From Trametes villosa (lineage: Eukaryota; Basidiomycota; Agaricomycetes; Polyporales; Polyporaceae), in NCBI GenBank assembly GCA_002964805.2, contig PUDQ02000033.1, positions 930,001 to 994,000 of the forward strand: a DNA stretch of 64,000 nucleotides, written 5' to 3'. Below the pieces are notes generated by a model. The model saw nothing but the letters and a program-made list of their open reading frames with translations, was not told the origin of the DNA and ran no database searches. The position numbers and the translations under genes were made by a program. Below are positions 10,624 to 20,747 of the stretch, one piece after another (position 1 is the stretch's first letter; each line of letters opens with the position of its first letter).

Positions 10624-13600
10624 TCACGCATGGGTCTTGCCCACGCGGACCATGCCCTTCCCTACGCCGTCGAGGACCTGCTTCCGCGCGTCTGTGATCT
10701 TCTTCGCGACATTGAGCACAAAGTCGTGATCCAGCTGCACGCGCGCGGTCAGTATCGTAATTCCGTGAATAGCGGACAGACATACCCCCGACTCGTGGAT
10801 GATAGGCTTGCACGCCCCGACGACTTCCTTGCGCCTCTCCGCTGTTGCTTCCTTCTCGGCGTAGCTAACGAGTGCGCTGGAGATGTCCGAGAGCACAGCG
10901 GATGCCTTCGCGCGGACCTCCTTGATGTGTTGCGCAAGCTGCACAAGGCGGCGGTTAGCCGAAGAGCGCACTAGGGTGACCAAGTCACGTACAGCACCAA
11001 GCTTATTGACCTTGATGACGGAAGGGGTCTTGAACCGTGTGGTCTCAATGACGAAGAGGAGGAAAGCCTGTAGAGGCTATCAGTCGACAGGGAATGCGGT
11101 GCTAACGGTAGACTCGCCTCTTGCGCAATCGTGACAACATGCAGCAGCTCGTGAGGCGTAGGCTTGCCTTCAAGTACAGTCTTGAAACGTTTTGAAATAT
11201 CTGGGCAGGCAGGTCAGGAGGAAATATAATGATGGCATCGGAAGGTTGCGTACCGTCGAAGTATTGCGTAAGGAGTGCTGGTGGGTCGACGACGGCAGGG
11301 GGCTCTTCGTCCTTCTTCGCATGTCCGTTAGACGCGGCATCCGAAGGAATCTCCAGGCCCTTCAGCGTGTGTCCCGTCTTCTGCTCCGTGATCTTCGCGG
11401 CCTCGGCAAGGACAGCGGAGGGTGGTGGGCGCGTGTAATCGTGGTAGGGAGCCAACCACTCCGACAGCGCAGTCGCATACTGGTAGAATCGCGACTCTTC
11501 GGGCGTAAGCTGGACGAGAGGTCAGGACTTGTTGAGCACCTAGGCGTAACCGATTTACCTCGGCGATCTCTTCCTGCTTCTTCGCCGCTAACCGCTCGTT
11601 GAGAGGGAGCTTCGTCTCAGGGTCGTAGCTCGGCTTGGGACGGTCGCCAATGAGCAGCTTGTCCTCGACGGTGTCGTCAAGGTCGCTCGCGAGCTGGAAC
11701 GCCTTGATGTAGATCTTGAGGAACACCCAGAGCCAACCAAGCTGAAGCCAAACCATGATTAGCTCTCGAATGGGTATCATGCTTCGCTGTAAACTTACGC
11801 CCGGCGTCTTCTCAAGGAATTCTGTCTGCTGGTTGAACGGCGGCACACTGCGCGGCTGGTAGTTCGCAAGGATGTCGAAGTCCCGGTTGTCGTGGTGCAC
11901 TGCGAGAGCTGACGAGTCTAGCTTCCTCCCTAGCAGGGTTGAATGGACGGAAGCGTGGCTTACCCCGGTCGAAGATGAACTTCAGCTCAATGAGCTCCAT
12001 GTCGACCAGCTCGGAGTTGATCGGTTCGTGAGCGATGCGCATGCGGACGTGCTCCATCTTGACGAGGTCGCGTTGGAGCGAGTTGTCGAGCCGGTCCTCG
12101 AACACGATGAAGTCGGGGAGCTGCCGGGTCGTACTCAGTCACTGCTGGGGCCGAAAGATAGATAGGTCGTGCGCACCTGAGAGTACTTCTCCCCGCTGAA
12201 GGCCCGGACAATGAACTCGGCAGTCTGTCGGCCAACACTCAACCTACGGCGCTGGCTCAAGACGCACGCTGCTTACCTCCTCAGAGTTGGACAAGTAGAT
12301 CCGACTTGACTCCAAGCACTCGGTGGTGTACGTGAGGTCTCCCATCGACGACAGCGAGAACGTCGACGCGCGCGACAGGATGAAGTGCGAGAGCGTGTCG
12401 TTCTGGACCTGCTTCACGTTGATCGACCGGTAGTGCTCCAGCGCCAGTGAAGGCGCCCCGAGCAAGCGGTATATCCTGATCAGGTGCAGACGGATCTGGT
12501 ACGACGTCTTGCTCCGGGCAATAGCGTACTCGAGCAGCGCCGCGGCGTTGTACAGGAACGACTCGTCGCCAGTCTGTTTCCAGATGTTCACGAAGGCTTG
12601 CGCGGAGAGGATGGCGAGGTCGTCCGCAGGCTGCAAGTCGTATGACGGCAGATCCTTGCCGAGCTTCAGGCCTTCCAGGTACGCATCCAGGTACTTGACC
12701 GCTCGTTGAGACTCTGCTTCGGGCGTCAGAGCGGAGGTGGACAAGTTATACCTGAGGAGCTTCTGAGCGTTGATGTACCGCCAGAGATCGGGGACAGAAG
12801 TCTGGACGAAGGGTTAGGTCGTGTGTGCACAACGTGAACTTGAGAAGCTCACGTAGGCGGCGGTCTGCTTCTCGAGGACACCAGTCCATCGCGAGAGATC
12901 CTCTCCTTCGAACTCGATGTATGGCTTCAGGTCCTCATAGCAGCAGGCCTTGCCACCAAACGACTGGAAGTAGCTCTCGAGGAGGGAGTGCAGGGCGGAG
13001 GAGTCTTGTGCGCTGTTCAGGAAATGCTAACAGCAGGCATATACGAAAATCCTTACCGGTAGCGAGTCCATGATGCCGGGAGCGCTTCTCAAGCTCGAGC
13101 AGCGCGAGATGACCCGACCGGTCCTTCACACCGTCCTTCTCGACGACCTTGCCGAGGAATTCTCGCGTCTTCACGATCCGTTCGGACACCGCCGGCTTCG
13201 CCGCCTCAGCGTCAGACCCTTCGGACGTCAAGTCCGCGAACGTCGCGTCGAGTACCGCCAGGAACTCGAGCCAATTCCGGTCCCTCCAAGCGCACGCAGA
13301 CAACCGCCGACTTCAGCAAATATGCGTCTCTGGTGGGACCTGTGGCGACTCACTTCGATTCCAGGATACGCTTCTCCGCGAGTTCCCCAGCCTCCTTCGT
13401 TAGCCCCTTGAGCTTCCAGATGTCTCGCCGCAGCTCCTCGCACGAAAGGTTACTTGAGCAGACGATCTTGCCAGTCTCGCTCTCGACCATCTCGTACGCT
13501 TCATCGTAGAGTCCGAGTTCGCGGAGGATGGTCACATGTAGGTGGAAGCGGTCTGCGTTGTAATATGAGGGGGTGGCGGATGAGGAGAGGAGCCTGTGTG

Positions 13601-14384
13601 CGAGCTTGAGCAGCACTGTCCGGAGTGTTTCTGGTGTTGTGGGATCGTGCGCCTACGTCCCTTCAGTGGATAGCACAATCACGAGCGCCACAAGTTGTAC
13701 GGACCTGGAGTAACGCGCTCATGACACTCCAATACAGGTAGTGGTCATCTTGGAACTGCTTGTGCATTTTCGTGGCGATCTGTACGTACGAACATAAGCC
13801 TCGCGCATTTCGAAGGTCTGAAGCACACTCACCTGCTGCGCGGCCTTCCAGTTGCCTATCCTCACGTTCGCGAAGAACGTTTGGGCGCCCAGCTCCTCGT
13901 TACCCGGCTGCTGCTTGTACGCATCTTCATACATCGTGACCATGTCCATGTCTGCAGAGACGCATTGAGGCGCAAGGTACGGGCAGCCTCACGATCATAC
14001 TCACGGCGGCCGAGACCACGCAAGACGTGCATCATAGCGGTGAGGGTGCCATCGTCGACAGGTTTTGATGCAAGCACCTCATCGCAGAGGAGGAGGGCCT
14101 CTTCGACCTTTTGGGAGCGTACAAGTGCGAGCGCTTTCAGGGCCTGTATATGACATGGCAAGGTCCAGCATGCGTTAGCACGGAGATCGCATTCGATGCA
14201 TACCTTGACGAGGAGGTTGTTGGGCTGCTTTTTGAGCACCTTGTTGCAAGCAAGGATGGCCGACTTGTTCGATCCCGTGTCCAGAGACTCTAAACATATG
14301 AAATGTCCCAGTATGAGCATGGCGTCATGGGCCCGGTCAGCCGTGAGATGGCGAACCGTAGATGGGGCGAATTTGGCGGTCCAT
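10624..14384 (-). CDS. NAA25: NatB N-terminal acetyltransferase auxiliary subunit
   Basis: Auxiliary, ribosome-anchoring subunit of NatB (Mdm20/Naa25 family), which with Naa20 acetylates N termini beginning Met-Asp/Glu/Asn/Gln. Sixteen exons (minus): 14384-14357, 14289-14204, 14143-14005, 13951-13833, 13779-13705, 13652-13354, 13283-13057, 13004-12853, 12801-12277, 12224-12177, 12120-11964, 11908-11799, 11741-11559, 11509-11254, 11200-11118, 11067-10624 (976 aa, normal for the family). The N terminus MDRQIRPIYESLDTGSNKSA and TPR-like blocks (ALKALALVRSQKVEEALLLCDEVL; MVTMYEDAYKQQPGNEELG; IGNWKAAQQ) are family hallmarks. Intron 15 (11117-11068) has a GC donor (GCGAGT). The stop is read at 10624; GTGAGTAT overlaps it, so a further short exon cannot be fully excluded. 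Confidence 0.9.
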
Positions 14385-14774
14385 GGATGCGAACAAGCTA
14401 TGCAGCAGCGAGAGAGATCTAGGGGAGTCCGGTGCGGAGAAGGAGGGGCCTTGTAGAGAGCGTGCACTGACACGAACGCGTTCTCAAAAAATGGGCAGCG
14501 CGTCCAGAGACGCCCATGCTGCTCTGGCGTTGCAGTCACGGGTGCCGTCCTCTCCGTCCTATCCCGAAGCCCGTCGGCCACTTCTCTTCCGAACCATCAC
14601 CTTGCTGCACCTCACCTGTCCGACGGAAGCGCGGCAAGCCAGGGACCGGCAGCGGGTCTGACCAGGTCAGATAACGAGAGTGTAGGGAGTGAAGACGTGC
14701 ATTGAGAGTGTGGACCCTTGCCACAAGTGAAACCCAAGACGCGACAGCGCGCGACCCAGTGACCTCCGTGCATC
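14385..14774. promoter_or_regulatory. Divergent intergenic region NAA25 / NCE101-like
   Basis: 390 bp between divergent starts, expected to hold both promoters. No coding signal or repeat was noticed. Confidence 0.4.
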
Positions 14775-15089
14775 ATGCCGCCACCACTCCTATCTCGGTG
14801 AGTGTCTCTACAGGAACGTCCGTACATGTATCTCACATCGCGACACAGGACCCTTGACCCCATTCTGGGTGTCTTCACCGGCGGCCTGGCTTATTACCTC
14901 TACGAATCCCATCCACGGACCGCCATGCCCGAAGAGTTGAAACTCAAGGCTCTTCTGAAGTGGAAGTACGCGAAATGGCAGAAAGAGCGCGAGCAGAAGC
15001 TGCTGGGCTCTGGCGAGGACAACCTGGTGGATTGGCAAGCGATCGCCGCAAGCGCAGAGGCGGAGGTGGGCAAGGATTCTCGGAAGTAG
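14775..15089 (+). CDS. NCE101-like small membrane protein
   Basis: Two exons, 14775-14797 and 14849-15089 (87 aa). The N-terminal half reads MPPPLLSRTLDPILGVFTGG then LAYYLYESHPR, which matches the NCE101 (non-classical export protein 1) pattern: a short start, a (S/T)-DP-hydrophobic segment forming one predicted transmembrane helix, then Y-x-Y-E. Yeast Nce101 was linked to export of proteins lacking a signal peptide; the biochemical role is unclear. The tail after about residue 35 (KWKYAKWQKEREQK ...) is highly charged and makes this protein longer than the yeast protein of about 53 aa. The short first exon is supported by a GTGAGT donor and by continuity of the motif across the splice. Confidence 0.75.
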
Positions 15090-15650
15090 CTTGGACCTTT
15101 TGGAAGACAACGGTGTATTGTCATGCTATCAGGAAATACGACTACTTCCAAACGACCGTGCAACATTATGCCTAAGAGGTAGGTACCGACCCTCTTGCGC
15201 GAATATTGAGGGCCTGTGCGAGTCCTGCACGTAGCCGGTGGCAGTCGACTTCCGGTTACGAGTCCAACGCTCAAGCACCGTACGTATGCGAGGGCAAGCA
15301 GATGTCCAGGGCCAGGAAGCCAGCGTCCGGTCGTTCTTTGAACGATGTCGGATTATCGATGAACGAGATTCACAGAGAGCAAAGCATCCCAAGGGGAGTT
15401 TCAAGCATCTCAGTAATCAGTTCTCCAGGGGTGCAGCCAGTGTTTGCGAAAGAGGTCGTGTGCAGTGAGAGGCTTAGGCTAGAGCCTCGCAGAGGAGCGC
15501 TTAACGGTGGCTGAGGGGAGGGCGGTTAGCGCCAGGGAGCGTGGGAAGGTCTCGAAGGAACTGCATAGTCGAAATCAGCCACCCAAACGGCTCAGTGCAC
15601 GCGCCTCTGTACCGCCCAAGGCCAAAGCCCGTCGTTCCTCAAGACACGCA
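15090..15650. promoter_or_regulatory. Region upstream of RPL7
   Basis: 561 bp between the NCE101-like stop and the L7 start on the same strand. It presumably holds the strong ribosomal-protein promoter and an unseen 5' UTR. I could not identify a specific element. Confidence 0.35.
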
Positions 15651-16869
15651 ATGGCCCCCTCAACTACGTGCGTAACTGCATTCTGTCTCTGGAGCTCTAG
15701 GCTGAACAGAATGCACAAATCTCTAGCGTCCCGACCGTCCAGGTCAGCCCATCGCCCGACTCGCTGGCCTACTCGGAAGTTCTAACATTTAGTTTCCCTA
15801 CCCCCTAGGACGTCGAAGTCCCGGAGACTCTCCTTAAGAAGCGCAAGCAAAACGAAAAGGCCCGGGAGGAGCGTCTGGCCGCCGCAACTGCTGCTCGCAA
15901 GGTGTGTTGACGTTTCTGCTCCAAAACCCAAATACGAATTTTTGGGCTGTATGATGCACAACAACATATCTCTTGGCTAGTGGGATTTACTTTCACTGTG
16001 TTGCCGGAATTAACCATCTTTCGGGACTGACACCTTCAATCTGCGACGACGTTTCGGAACTTTGGAACTTGTTGCTAATGCTTTGAGCAGGCGTCCAAGG
16101 CCAAGCGCAAGGTCATCTTCAAGCGCGCGGAGTCCTATGTGAAGGAGTACCTTTCCCAGGAGAAGGAGGAGATCCGCTTGAAGCGGGCGGCTCGTGCGAC
16201 TGGCGACTTCTACGTCCCTGCGGAGCCCAAGGTCTACTTCGTCGTTCGTATCCGGGGGTAAGTCTCTTTCGCTTTGACTGTAAAACTCCTCTGCAACTTC
16301 CTCCTAGTATCAACGAGATCGCCCCCAAGCCCCGCAAAATCCTCCAGCTCCTCCGCCTTCTCCAGATCAACAACGGTGTCTTCGTCAAGGTCACCAAGGC
16401 CACTCAGCAGATGCTTCGTCTGGTTGAGCCCTACGTCACCTACGGGTACGCCTCATGAATTTCAGATCTATACGTCCGTCTGACGTATCGTGCAGCGAGC
16501 CCAACCTGAAGACCGTCCGCGAGCTGATCTACAAGCGCGGCTACGGCAAGGTCGACAAGCAGCGCATCCCCCTGTCCAACAACGCCGTCATTGAATCGGC
16601 ACTCGGCAAGTACGACATCCTCTCCGTTGAGGATCTCGTGCACGAGATCTTCACCGCCGGCCCCAACTTCAAGCAGGTCAGTGTATCGCGCTGTGCTCGA
16701 GTGAGCTGTAGGCTGACGGACATGGCAGGCTGCGAACTTCCTCTGGCCATTCAAGCTCTCCAACCCCACCGGCGGCTGGAGGACACGCAAGTTCAAGCAC
16801 TTCGTCCAGGGCGGTGACTTCGGTAACCGGGAGACGAACATCAACCAGCTCATCCGGCAGATGAACTGA
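15651..16869 (+). CDS. RPL7: 60S ribosomal protein L7 (uL30)
   Basis: Large-subunit ribosomal protein of the uL30 family. Exons: 15651-15671, 15809-15901, 16091-16257, 16308-16445, 16496-16676, 16729-16869 (246 aa, normal length). The conserved run is clear: [92 protein letters not shown], and the C-terminal [18 protein letters not shown]. The first exon (MAPSTTC) is inferred: the phase-0 donor GTAACT is weak and a GTGCGT 4 nt earlier would break frame. The first two introns are long for this window (137 and 189 nt). Yeast RPL7 introns are known snoRNA hosts, and intron 2 has a candidate here. Confidence 0.93.
15944..16036 (+). ncRNA. Candidate intronic C/D-box snoRNA (U18-like)
   Basis: Lies inside the 189-nt second intron of RPL7. 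A C-box-like ATGATGC is at 15951-15957 (last base off consensus) and a D box CTGA at 16027-16030. One base upstream of the D box is a 13-nt stretch, 16013-16025, complementary to CCCGAAAGAUGGU of 25S rRNA as I recall that sequence, the segment targeted by U18/snR18. The terminal stem is weak (G-C and U-A, one mismatch, then G-C and G-U). Size of about 90 nt fits the class. Confidence 0.4.
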
Positions 16870-17315
16870 GTCGATGTCCTGTCCTTGCGCTTCTCGGGGA
16901 GTTGCGGTTCGCGTCTGGAGGGCCGCGGGCTTGCGTGTATGAGGGAGTGTTATTGGCATGCATCATCATTACGACTACTATTCATCTATCATGTATGCCA
17001 TATGTTCACCTCAACTGTTGAAAACTGCATAAGCCAGGGCACCCTCACCCGCACACGCCTCCAGAGTGATGATTCTTTCCGCCCGCTGTGATTCGGAATA
17101 TCTTCTCGTAGATCGCCCAGGGCATATTTGCATGTCAGGTTCGACTGCAGGCGCTGGTGAAGTCATGTTTTCCGCAGGCGTTCGGTAGCACAGCAGGCAA
17201 ACTCTCCACAGCACGACCATCTCTCCCGACTCGACCTCATTACTCAGCTATGCGATCTGTTTGCTGTTGCCCTATACCGTCGTTCTGCGTCAGGTAATCT
17301 GTGGACCGTACTATC
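16870..17315. other. Intergenic region RPL7 / LRR-like gene
   Basis: 446 bp on the plus strand after RPL7. It contains the L7 terminator and the promoter of the next gene, possibly including an unrecognised short 5' exon (an ATG at 17249 opens a short frame followed by GTAATC). Nothing else supported. Confidence 0.3.
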
Positions 17316-18752
17316 ATGCTATCTCGGAGGGATATCGACAAGAACAGAAGTGTGGGCGGATCCCGGGAGGTGAACACACTGCTTCATACGCTCAGGTGTG
17401 TTCCCATCCACCCACGAGGGAGATTCATACCCCGCTCATGCTTGGGTCGCAGAGGCGAGCAATTCAGGCATTCGCAGAACCTGCGGCGGTCCAAAGCGCA
17501 CCTCGCAGCGGCCGCCGCGCACAGCTACAACGACCCCTCCCTCCCGTTCTCCCCCCTCTACCGATTCGCACAGGGCCCCTCTGAGAACGGCGCGCCAAAC
17601 GAGAACGCGCCGCCCCCACCGCTGCCGGTCATCCGCGAAGGCCACCTCGAGCATGGCTTTCCCCGCGGCCCCGTCCCAGGCCCGCCCCCTCCGCGAAGCT
17701 GGAGCGGGCTCTTCAGGCAGGAGCCGGGGTACGAGGCCATCTTGGCAGCGTACGACCCCGCGCTGGACAAGAACATGCCTGCGTTCCGTCGGCGCGCGCT
17801 GTCCCTCATCCTCTCGCACGCCCCGTGGAGCTTTGGCTCGAGCGACGTGCCCGTCTTTGAGGACTCCCCCAATGCCGACCTCGACGTTTCGGATTCGCCC
17901 GTACCGCCGCTCGCGAAGATCTGCCTGCGCGTTCTGCTTGCCGAGTTCCCGGACACGGCGGGCTTCCGGGACGAGCTTCTCCCTGCTATGCCGCCCTACT
18001 TCAGGCGCGATATCCTGCGGTACACCGCGGTTCATGACCCGCTGCCGAACACGAAGCTCTACCCGCTCTTTGAACCGGAGGGCCATGCGGACGGGGAGCT
18101 CATAGTCGTCGGTCCTCAGGCGACTCTGCAGCGCGACCTCCTGTTGAGCCTATCTCCGAACGCTCCAGCGCACCGAGATACCTCTGAAGGAGAGGCGGAT
18201 ACGGAAGATCGGGGAGAGGGCCCGTCGACCCGAATATCCCCTTTCGAGACCTCAGATCAAGACGAGGCCCTCAACGACCCGGACGAGGACTCATGGGACG
18301 CGGACTCGTCCTCGCAGGAGCTGCCGCCCCCACCACAAACGCTCATCGTCCTCAATGCCCCAGTACCAACTACGACGCTCTTCGCCTTCCCGCTCATCCT
18401 TACGCGCCTCGCGCTCATAGCGCTCCCATCGCCGACACCCGTGCACAGGCTGCCGCGCATTTGCCCGCTGCTGGAGGTGCTCGACCTGTCGTACAACCCA
18501 TGGCTGAACGAGCCGCCGGGCGGAGTAGGCACGGTCGCCGCGGAGACGATCGCGCAGCGGGTCGAGTGGGGGAAGTGGGCGAGGTTGCGCGTGCTAGGGC
18601 TGCGGGGGTGCGGCGTACCAGCGGATGTGGTGGCGAAGGTGAATAAGGGGCGGTGGGACGAGGTAGAAGTCGTCTTGGAAGAGCACCGGACGTTGAGGAC
18701 TAGCATGAGCGATGTAGAGGCTATGATGAGAGGCCTTCGGTTGTCTGACTGA
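17316..18752 (+). CDS. Leucine-rich-repeat-like protein, lineage-specific
   Basis: Single open exon of 478 codons. The start at 17316 is the first ATG in a long open frame and is uncertain; a spliced 5' exon is possible. The N-terminal third is Pro-rich. The middle contains a compact region (PAFRRRALSLILSHAPWSFG, ... AKICLRVLLAEFPDT). An acidic Asp/Glu/Ser stretch follows at about 290-340. The C-terminal part has two LRR-type turns, LLEVLDLSYNPWL and LRVLGLRGCGVP, typical of LxxLxLxxN-like repeats. Such proteins often bind partner proteins, but no catalytic domain is visible and I cannot assign a function. Codon use is GC-rich like its neighbours. It converges on the CTLH gene with 161 bp between stops. 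Confidence 0.6.
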   Translation: MLSRRDIDKNRSVGGSREVNTLLHTLRCVPIHPRGRFIPRSCLGRRGEQFRHSQNLRRSKAHLAAAAAHSYNDPSLPFSPLYRFAQGPSENGAPNENAPPPPLPVIREGHLEHGFPRGPVPGPPPPRSWSGLFRQEPGYEAILAAYDPALDKNMPAFRRRALSLILSHAPWSFGSSDVPVFEDSPNADLDVSDSPVPPLAKICLRVLLAEFPDTAGFRDELLPAMPPYFRRDILRYTAVHDPLPNTKLYPLFEPEGHADGELIVVGPQATLQRDLLLSLSPNAPAHRDTSEGEADTEDRGEGPSTRISPFETSDQDEALNDPDEDSWDADSSSQELPPPPQTLIVLNAPVPTTTLFAFPLILTRLALIALPSPTPVHRLPRICPLLEVLDLSYNPWLNEPPGGVGTVAAETIAQRVEWGKWARLRVLGLRGCGVPADVVAKVNKGRWDEVEVVLEEHRTLRTSMSDVEAMMRGLRLSD

Positions 18753-18913
18753 GTTGATGTAGGCGTGTATGTGCATGTGCGAGCGGTGCGGTGTTTGCGA
18801 TGAGATTTGCGACGGGTATGGTACATAGATTCCAGGGTGTCCAACGAACGACGACGATAAACAATACAGAGTGCGAAAAGATCTGACAACGACGATAGCT
18901 AATATCACAGAGG

Positions 18914-20277
18914 TTATCTCCCACCCCGAGACTCGACAAACAGATGGAGATCAAACGGCGGGAGGACCTGGATGTAGGTTGGCATCGTGTGCTGCGTCGA
19001 ACGAAGTATACATGTACGCACCTCGTCCGCCTCCTTCTCCGCGGTTGCCTTCTTTGGTGGAGGAACAGCGTTCTCCAAGCTGCTGCCATCCCGCGGAGCT
19101 ACTTGCGGCTCGGGGAGAGTGGTCGGAGGCAGGGAGACACCTGCGGGCCACTTGTTGCGAGGCGGCACGGTGATTCCCTTGTCGTGCGAGATGGACCACA
19201 TCGCGCCTGTATACCGCGTAAACAGCTCGATACGAGATATTGTCGGCTTCCTAGCCCAGTCTGCAGAGGATGAAGCGTTTAGCGACCGGATGAGAGCGCA
19301 TGGAAGCAAAGAGCCTACAGAGGATGGCGCTGTCGATCTGGTCCGCGAGGGCTTCCCGACGTGCCTGCTTCATGTACGTGTCCAGCGGACTTCGCTCTGG
19401 TACGGTATATGCGAGGATGCCGCCGACGTGCCCCAGTTCGCCCAGGTACGCAGCGCGGTCGGAAGCCTGTGGTAGGCGGTTCACCTCCGAGTACAGGCTC
19501 TGAGCGCGGTGGAGCAGCTGGGCATTCGATTGCTCGACGTCGCTCTCAGACATCTCCACGTCTTCGCCGCTGGCGGCACTCGCCATCCTGGCAGTGACAG
19601 ACTGCAGGGGTGGGCACGGCAACGGCGCGTCTGCGCCAGGCGGGGTGTACGGGAGGGGGATCGTGCGCGCGGCCTCGATAAACGCTTGGATGCGGAGATT
19701 GAGCGCCAGATGCGTGGGGTCGGTCGACGTCGCGGGACGGTACTTGTACTTGCGGATGCTCGGCGGGAGCACGCTGGGGTCCGTCGACTCGGCGAGCACG
19801 GTGGGGAAGTGCTTCTCGATAAGCGCCGTCGCGTCGTCGATCCGGCCGGTCAGGATGTGGTTCCGGATGTCTGGACGGGGGAAAGGCAAGGCTGAGCGCA
19901 CGCGGAGAGCGGCGGGAAAGAGGGCGGCGCGCCTTTACGCAGCTCGCCCATGGCGAGCCGCTCCTCGAGGACGCGGAGGTCCTCCTCGGACGTCCCCTGC
20001 GGCGGCGGGCCCGGGAAGGACAGCACCCCGGGGACCTTGACGGGGACGTCTGCGGTTGCGTCTGCGTCTGGCCGCTTAATGCCGCACTCGTTCATGAAGG
20101 CGCGTGCCGCGCTTGTGTGGCAGTTGTGCATCAAGTAGTCGAGCACGAGGTCTTTCTGAGCCCCGTTGTGACGGCATTCAGGAGGTAGACGGCGGTGCGA
20201 GAGACCTGGGCACTCACCAGATCCTGTGGGGTAGGGTTCATGAGCAGCGCCGCCTGCAGCGATGACCGGCTAGGCAT
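18914..20277 (-). CDS. LisH-CTLH-CRA protein, RanBPM/GID-complex type
   Basis: Predicted scaffold subunit of the GID/CTLH E3 ubiquitin ligase, which in yeast degrades gluconeogenic enzymes. Exons (minus): 20277-20218, 20155-19939, 19870-19319, 19260-19022, 18967-18914 (373 aa). Order: LisH (about 20-50, LKDLVLDYLMHNCHTSAARAF), CTLH (about 90-150, HIRNHILTGRIDDATALIEKH), and CRA (about 225-290, ELGHVGGILAYTVPE, SPLDTYMKQARREALADQI, AILYWARKP, FTRYTGAMWS). The CRA sequence resembles RanBP9/RanBP10 rather than the shorter Gid8, yet no SPRY domain precedes the LisH, so it is a SPRY-less member. A Met-rich alternative start lies upstream in the same frame but is not supported by LisH spacing. Confidence 0.85.
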
Positions 20278-20747
20278 GGCGAGGGTAGTACTGGGAAGAG
20301 CAGAGACACAGTTTGATTGGATAGCTTCCGCGGAGAGTGGGACGCGTGCGGACAGGCAGACACGCGCGTGCGGGTTGTCTTGCGACTTGGTCCACGCCAC
20401 CAGAGCCCCGGACTCTGTCGCGTTGTGTCTGGATGCGGTATGGAGGCTTCCGGGAATCACAGACGTCTGCAGAGACCTGTACACACACTATTCAGGGTTG
20501 TGAGAAGAGGCTATTGCGGGCGGATGAGCGTGAGGATGGGGGAGGATGCAGTGTGCAGCGGGCCGGATATGGGAGTGCTGGTGGGGGAGGCGCATAGGCG
20601 CCGGCGGAGGCGCGATAGGACGGGAGTTTCAGGCGATTGTACACTCGACTTCAATCCGGAGCCCGAGTCACCCTATCTCTCCCCCAGCCTACCCGCTCCT
20701 CCTCCCCGCCGCGCCCACCGTCCTCGCCGCTGTATGCCACATCGCCC
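20278..20747. promoter_or_regulatory. Divergent intergenic region CTLH gene / PQ-loop gene
   Basis: 470 bp between divergent starts. The minus-strand frame of the CTLH gene stays open for about 200 nt upstream of its chosen ATG, so a longer N terminus is formally possible. No other feature noted. Confidence 0.35.
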
